A stretch of DNA of 6,487 nt from NCBI GenBank assembly GCA_021796135.1, contig JAJYOQ010000240.1, positions 1 to 6,487 of the forward strand, written 5' to 3'. The stretch's first letter is position 1; the number at the start of each line of letters is the position of its first letter. This document shows positions 6,101 to 6,487 of this stretch, piece by piece. The position numbers were made by a program, and so were the translations under genes. Origin of the DNA: Bacteroidota bacterium (lineage in GTDB: Bacteria; Bacteroidota; Ignavibacteria; Ignavibacteriales; Ignavibacteriaceae). A model generated the notes under the pieces. That model was given only the letters and a program-made list of their open reading frames with translations. It did not search any database and was not told the origin of the DNA.

Positions 6101-6487
6101 TTATCCTAATGAATTGGGAATAACGTGCAATTCTACAAAGGGTTTTGAAAGAAACTTTTCAATTGCCTCTTGGATATCACTACTTTGGATATCGTTATAT
6201 TTTTTTAGGTCAAAATTAAAGGAATTAGGATCATTCAAATAGAAATTGTAGGAATTTAATCTGTCGGCAATAGATTGAACATTTTGCATAGAATATATAA
6301 AACTAGATTTTATCCCATTCTTTGATCGCTGTAATTCTTTTTCTGAAACCCCATTCTGCCTAATATCATCAAGTGTCAAAAAGATATGTTCTTTTATTTC
6401 ATTAACATTTATACCGGGTTTTGCCGTTGAAATTATTATAAAATTTCCTGTTTGCATATTTGAATATTGCACAAGATATATCTTGTG
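6101..6487 (-). CDS. C-terminal part of an M16 family peptidase, cut by the window edge
   Basis: The last 128 residues of a larger protein are visible; the frame is open to the window end and the true start lies beyond 6487. A GTG at 6470-6472 is in frame but is most likely an internal valine (I-Y-L-V-Q-Y-S). The pattern N-M-Q-T-G-N-F-I-I-I-S-T-A-K-P-G, then D-D-I-R-Q-N-G-V-S-E-K-E-L-Q-R-S-K-N and N-S-Y-N-F-Y-L-N-D-P, fits the C-terminal domain of M16 zinc peptidases. The end near F-V-E-L-H-V-I-P also fits. The stop is TAA (complement of 6101-6103), five bases before the next M16 start, so the two are co-transcribed. Because the second gene lacks HxxEH, this one is predicted to be the zinc-binding catalytic subunit. 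That motif would lie outside the window and is not seen. Confidence 0.85.
   Translation of the reverse strand, partial: HKIYLVQYSNMQTGNFIIISTAKPGINVNEIKEHIFLTLDDIRQNGVSEKELQRSKNGIKSSFIYSMQNVQSIADRLNSYNFYLNDPNSFNFDLKKYNDIQSSDIQEAIEKFLSKPFVELHVIPNSLG
6470..6487. repeat. Perfect 18-bp palindrome at the window edge, inside the M16 coding sequence
   Basis: CACAAGATATATCTTGTG equals its own reverse complement and ends exactly at the last base, so it may extend further. It encodes H-K-I-Y-L-V in the M16 frame, and the flanking protein sequence looks normal. It loosely resembles an NrdR box (ACAC-AT-rich-GTGT), matching 12 of 16 positions by eye, but it sits in a coding region. It may be chance, a buried site, or a sign of fold-back if this is a contig end. 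Confidence 0.6.

Noticed and set aside
6470..6472. GTG as the start of the right-hand M16 gene
   Set aside because: The frame continues open to the window edge with M16-like residues before it, no RBS is present, and the product would lack most of the family's domains.

Overview
The window is strongly A+T-rich and looks like a chromosomal segment of a Gram-negative bacterium. The likely placement is the Bacteroidota/Ignavibacteria/Chlorobi side of the tree. This rests on a secreted LolA-fold protein ending its signal in SFSQ, tandem M16 peptidase subunits, an apparent class II ribonucleotide reductase start, and general codon use. The placement is an inference, because no rRNA or marker gene is present.

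Layout. At the left edge (1-73, minus strand) is the N-terminal end of a gene whose first 24 residues resemble the start of an adenosylcobalamin-dependent ribonucleotide reductase. A 415-bp gene-free, very A+T-rich divergent region (74-488) follows. It holds a perfect 16-bp inverted repeat overlapping a perfect 18-bp palindrome just upstream of the next operon. Three plus-strand genes (489-2950) form a tight operon: an ABC-2 type ATPase starting at TTG, its six-helix permease (one-base overlap), and a secreted LolA-like protein 15 bp further on. They face the minus-strand genes, with 36 bp between the convergent stops.

The minus-strand block reads from right to left. First is the C-terminal part of an M16 peptidase cut by the window end (6101-6487). 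Five bases later comes a second M16 protein (4728-6095) whose zinc-binding motif is visibly degenerate. After a 100-bp gap comes FabF, beta-ketoacyl-ACP synthase II, with all catalytic residues present (3365-4627). Last is a YbjQ/UPF0145 protein (2987-3316).

How the genes may work together. The ABC genes and the LolA-like protein probably form one export or envelope module. The two M16 genes probably make a heterodimeric protease in which one subunit supplies the zinc site and the other the substrate-binding Arg/Tyr face. FabF elongates acyl-ACP in fatty acid synthesis. The YbjQ protein has no established function. Most of the window is recognisable housekeeping or transport. I found no convincing wholly new system. 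The points most worth following up are the ABC/LolA-like module, the degenerate M16 partner and the overlapping inverted repeats.
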